A stretch of DNA of 9,127 bases from CAYSAA01 sp964428905 (lineage in GTDB: Bacteria; Atribacterota; Phoenicimicrobiia; Phoenicimicrobiales; Stramentimicrobiaceae), in contig CAYSAA010000197.1 in NCBI GenBank assembly GCA_964428905.1, forward strand, positions 1 through 9,127. Reading direction: 5' to 3'. The position numbers were made by a program, and so were the translations under genes. Shown piece by piece: positions 6,859 through 9,127 of this stretch (its first letter is position 1; each line of letters opens with the position of its first letter). The notes under the pieces are model-generated. The model was not told the origin of the DNA. It saw nothing but the letters and a program-made list of their open reading frames with translations, and ran no database searches.

Positions 6859-7335
6859 ATGAAAACACTTTATCATAAATTTTGTAGATTTGAGGAATTA
6901 TTGGTTCAAGTCTTTTTGGCTACTATAACGTTTTTAGTGTTTTCATCAGCGGTTTGTCGAAGCTTGAAAGTTCCTATCAATTGGGCTATTGATGCTTCAA
7001 TGTTACTTTTTGCATGGACGGTATTTCTGGGAGCTGATGTGGCTCTCAGAAATACCGGTCTGGTAAAAGTAGATCTACTCATCAAAAACTTATCATCCAC
7101 AAACCAAAAGTTATTTTCTATACTTTGGCAGATTATTATAATTATCTTTCTATCTTCTTTAATATGGTACGGTATACCATTATCCCTAGAAAGCTCAAAA
7201 CGATTGTTCTGGACACTTGGCATAAGTTATTCCTGGGCTACAGTCAGTGTCCCAGCAGGATCTTTTCTAATGATAGTATCAACCGGTATAAAGCTCTATA
7301 ATACAGTAAAAAATAACAACACAGAGAAAAGGTAA
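6859..7335 (+). CDS. dctQ: TRAP transporter small permease subunit, DctQ family
   Basis: A 158-residue inner-membrane protein with four hydrophobic segments at about 14-34, 46-64, 85-107 and 124-145, the standard DctQ topology. The block WAIDASMLLFAWTVFLGADVALRNTGLVKVDLL (42-74) matches the family pattern of an acidic residue, F-A-W-x-x-FLGA and a following arginine and V-D. It forms the membrane unit together with DctM and helps couple sodium-driven uptake; its exact mechanical role is less defined than that of DctM. The ATG follows a strong GGAGGTGA at 6850-6857, with only about 4 bases after the GGAGG core. It is followed 4 bases after its stop by dctM. Confidence 0.92.
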   Translation: MKTLYHKFCRFEELLVQVFLATITFLVFSSAVCRSLKVPINWAIDASMLLFAWTVFLGADVALRNTGLVKVDLLIKNLSSTNQKLFSILWQIIIIIFLSSLIWYGIPLSLESSKRLFWTLGISYSWATVSVPAGSFLMIVSTGIKLYNTVKNNNTEKR

Positions 7336-7339
7336 TTTT

Positions 7340-8620
7340 ATGCTAATTGTACTAATAATTTTTTTATTGCTACTTGCTTTTGGTATGCCGGTGGCCTTTG
7401 CTATAGGTATTTCTGGTGTAACATTTTTTCTTATGACACCGGAGATACCTTTTTCAATTGTTGTTCAAAGGGTAGTAGCCTCTACTCAATTATTTACATT
7501 GCTTGCAATTCCCCTATTTATATTTGCCGGCAATTTGATGAATCATACTGGAATTACCAAAAGACTTATAAGACTTTCAGATGTGCTTACTGGACATATG
7601 TACGGCAATATAGCCCAAATTAGTGTTGTTCTTAGTACTATGATGGGGGGTGTATCAGGTTCATCTACTGCAGATGCAGCCATGGAGACAAGGATTCTTG
7701 GGCCAGAAATGGTTAAAAAGGGCTACTCCAAGGGTTATAGTGCGGCGGTGAATGGGTGGTCAGCTTTGATAACTTCGACAATTCCTCCTAGTATGGGATT
7801 TGTCATTTTTGGTGCAATTGGTGAAGTATCGATAGGAAGACTTTTTGCTGGCGGTATTATCCCCGGTATGATTATGATGTTCGTAATGATGATAGCTGTA
7901 TCGTTTTCAGCTAAAAAGCGCCAATATATGCCTGCAAGAGAAAAACCAGCTACGATAAGAGAAGTATTTGCTGCTCTCAAAGAAAGTATTTGGGCTCTTA
8001 TTTTTCCCATAATACTTATTGTTGGTATAAGATTTGGTGTATTTACTCCTTCTGAAGCGGGTGCCTTTGCAGCGGTGTATGCTATTTTTGTTGGGTTTTT
8101 CATTTATAAAGAACTTACGTGGAAAGCATTTAGAAAGACATTAAGAGATAGCGCCATGGATATTGGGGCAATCATGCTTATCATTGCTTTATCTGGAATC
8201 GTTGGCTATGGAATTGTATATGACAGAGTATCCCAACAAATCGCTGCATTGCTTCTGAGCATAGCCTCAAATCCCATATCTCTTCTATGGATAATTATTA
8301 CTTTTCTCATCGTAGCGGGAATGTTTGTTGAAACCACAGTCATAGCTTTGCTTCTTACACCTATACTGTTACCTGTGGTTACAAGAATAGGTATAGATCC
8401 TGTACACTTTGGCGTGGTTATGATGATTAATGTCACTATGGGAATCATGACACCGCCTCTTGGTATAGCCTTGTATACAGTATCATCCTTGATGGAATGC
8501 CCACCTGAAGAAACTGTAAAGGAATCTCTACCATTTTTTATTGCCTATATGATCGTAAATATCTTATTGATAAGTTTTCCACAAATAGTTCTTTTTATTC
8601 CCAACCTTATTTTCGGCTAA
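7340..8620 (+). CDS. dctM: TRAP transporter large permease subunit, DctM family
   Basis: A 426-residue polytopic membrane protein of the ion-transporter superfamily, the usual length for a stand-alone DctM, with about 11-12 hydrophobic segments. It forms the sodium-coupled transport path. Signature blocks are GMPVAFAIG (15-23), GGVSGSSTADAAMETRILGP (103-122; hairpin and sodium region), STIPPSMGFVIFG (146-158), PSEAGAFAAVYA (237-248), GMFVETTVIALLLTPILLPV (327-346) and GIMTPPLG (368-375; second hairpin). These two inverted-repeat halves are both intact. The ATG lies 4 bases beyond the dctQ stop; its weak AAAAGG site at 7327-7332 sits inside the end of dctQ, so translation is probably coupled. 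It closes the dctPQM operon and a terminator-like hairpin follows. Confidence 0.95.
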   Translation: MLIVLIIFLLLLAFGMPVAFAIGISGVTFFLMTPEIPFSIVVQRVVASTQLFTLLAIPLFIFAGNLMNHTGITKRLIRLSDVLTGHMYGNIAQISVVLSTMMGGVSGSSTADAAMETRILGPEMVKKGYSKGYSAAVNGWSALITSTIPPSMGFVIFGAIGEVSIGRLFAGGIIPGMIMMFVMMIAVSFSAKKRQYMPAREKPATIREVFAALKESIWALIFPIILIVGIRFGVFTPSEAGAFAAVYAIFVGFFIYKELTWKAFRKTLRDSAMDIGAIMLIIALSGIVGYGIVYDRVSQQIAALLLSIASNPISLLWIIITFLIVAGMFVETTVIALLLTPILLPVVTRIGIDPVHFGVVMMINVTMGIMTPPLGIALYTVSSLMECPPEETVKESLPFFIAYMIVNILLISFPQIVLFIPNLIFG

Positions 8621-8634
8621 CAGGGAATAGTTAT

Positions 8635-8670
8635 ATAGGAACTATATGAAACATATAAGAACCTATTTTT
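8635..8670 (+). terminator. Probable rho-independent terminator after dctM
   Basis: ATAGG at 8635-8639 pairs with CCTAT at 8662-8666, and inside this TATATG at 8643-8648 pairs with CATATA at 8652-8657 around an AAA loop. A run of five T's (8666-8670) follows. The stem is A+T-rich with a small internal loop, so strength is uncertain, but the position 15 bases past the dctM stop is right. Confidence 0.45.
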
Positions 8671-8861
8671 AATAAGTGTATAGGCAATAAATCTTTTATC
8701 CCAAAGAGAAGAACCATATTTAGATTTTTGTTCTTTCTGCAAACGATTCTTATCTTTTTTATAAATTAAAATGAAATATTTCTTGATGAGGTATATTAGT
8801 CCCAATTAAAGTTCTTTATTCAGGCAATAAAATTCAAGTTATAGAATTAGGTTAATTAAAA

Positions 8862-8870
8862 TGGTATAAT
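8862..8870 (+). promoter_or_regulatory. Extended -10 promoter
   Basis: TGGTATAAT contains a perfect TATAAT (8865-8870) preceded by the TGn extension. The best -35 at a 17-base spacing is TAGAAT (8842-8847), only 3 of 6, but extended -10 promoters tolerate this. Transcription would start near 8877, about 35 bases before the hairpin. Confidence 0.5.
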
Positions 8871-8876
8871 AATAGT

Positions 8877-8969
8877 CAGTATTTTATAAAAATAATTTGT
8901 ATGAATCAGTTTATTTAACCATGAAAAACCACTTTCTAAGAAGGTGGTCATGGTTAAATAAAAGTTTTT
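8877..8969 (+). ncRNA. Candidate short RNA between promoter and terminator
   Basis: If transcription starts about 7 bases after the extended -10 element and stops at the hairpin with the T-tract, the product is about 90 bases long. It has no convincing reading frame. It could be a small RNA or a prematurely terminated leader of a gene beyond the window. I recognise no known RNA family. This is inferred only from the arrangement of the two signals. Confidence 0.3.
8910..8969 (+). terminator. Long hairpin with T-tract
   Basis: The outer arms 8910-8923 and 8949-8962 pair perfectly over 14 bp. After a 4-base AAAA bulge on the 5' side, 8928-8937 pairs with 8939-8948 with a single G-U wobble; the top few pairs would open to form the loop. 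Five T's follow at 8965-8969 after AG. This is the most stable hairpin in the window and has the form of a rho-independent terminator on the + strand. Confidence 0.65.
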
Positions 8970-8998
8970 ACCATAAAAATATTAAGATAAGCTAGATG

Positions 8999-9034
8999 AC
9001 AATTTTCTACCTGAAGTCCAAAGCAGGTAGTTGT
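8999..9034 (+). repeat. Second hairpin without T-tract
   Basis: CTACCTG at 9007-9013 pairs with CAGGTAG at 9024-9030 around a 10-base loop. ACAA (8999-9002) and TTGT (9031-9034) extend the stem past a TTTT bulge on the 5' side. No T-run follows, so it is not a simple terminator. It could be a leader structure for a downstream gene. Confidence 0.4.
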
Positions 9035-9127
9035 ATTGCTTAGAAATATCCAGTTAATAGCAAAGAAAAAGCAGAACAAAAAGTAACCAAGAAAAAGTTA
9101 AAACTCTTTTAGAGGTTCTTAAAGCCA

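Larger units (their letters stand above)
8621..9127. other. 507-base 3' region without a recognised gene
   Basis: No frame on either strand encodes a protein I recognise; A+T-rich frames are short and of low complexity. The stretch holds the dctM terminator, a 10-base direct repeat AGGCAATAAA (8682-8691 and 8822-8831), an extended -10 promoter, a strong hairpin with T-tract and a second, weaker hairpin. The next gene lies beyond the window. Confidence 0.55.

Noticed and set aside
7735..8448. Minus-strand open frames within dctM (122 and 80 codons)
   Set aside because: They are antisense shadows of a well-conserved membrane protein; no ribosome binding site or family resemblance.
8617..8805. 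Minus-strand open frame of 62 codons
   Set aside because: Low-complexity product rich in Lys, Tyr and Ile, overlaps the dctM end and its terminator, and resembles no family.
9054..9127. End of a minus-strand gene, or start of a plus-strand gene, at the right edge
   Set aside because: The minus frame gives a short hydrophobic tail that comes from A-rich DNA, and the open plus frame after the stop at 9058-9060 has no start codon or ribosome binding site.

Overview
The window reads as bacterial chromosomal DNA with moderate to low G+C. It falls into two blocks, all coding on the + strand. Ribosome binding sites are clear AGGAGG-like sequences, promoter candidates look like ordinary sigma-70/sigma-A sites, and the transporter is a tripartite TRAP system. 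Together this suggests an anaerobic, low-G+C bacterium, for example a member of the Firmicutes (Halanaerobiales or Clostridia) or Atribacterota. The lineage is inferred from gene content and style; no rRNA or marker gene is present to confirm it.

Block 1 (1-2793) is the end of a histidine biosynthesis operon: the 3' end of hisA, then hisF, a fused hisI-hisE (hisIE) and hisC. The genes are almost contiguous (gaps of a few bases to about 23 bases) and all recognisable catalytic residues are intact. They cover the middle steps of the pathway (HisI/HisE, HisA, the cyclase half of IGP synthase) and the aminotransferase step.

Block 2 (2871-8620) looks like an accessory catabolic locus. It has two very different members of the uroporphyrinogen-decarboxylase (UroD) superfamily, 378 and 342 residues, followed by a complete TRAP transporter: solute-binding protein dctP, small membrane subunit dctQ and large membrane subunit dctM. 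Neither UroD protein has the N-terminal substrate-binding motif of true heme-pathway HemE. The first carries the H-x-C motif of the MtaA/MtbA/CmuA corrinoid methyltransferase branch. The working idea is that the TRAP system imports a small organic acid, probably methylated, and that the UroD-like proteins act in methyl transfer from it. No corrinoid protein, reductive activator or regulator is inside the window, so this is an inference from context.

Non-coding stretches: 4008-4621 (614 bases) holds a good promoter candidate (4402-4430), a roughly 185-base leader and some short AT-rich repeats, but no gene. The stretch 5651-5857 holds promoter candidates, a 14-base palindrome and a 10-base direct repeat that could form an operator for the TRAP operon. 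The 3' region 8621-9127 has no convincing gene. It contains a probable terminator behind dctM, an extended -10 promoter (8862-8870) and, about 40 bases beyond it, a long hairpin with a T-tract (8910-8969). That arrangement would make a short RNA of about 90 bases.
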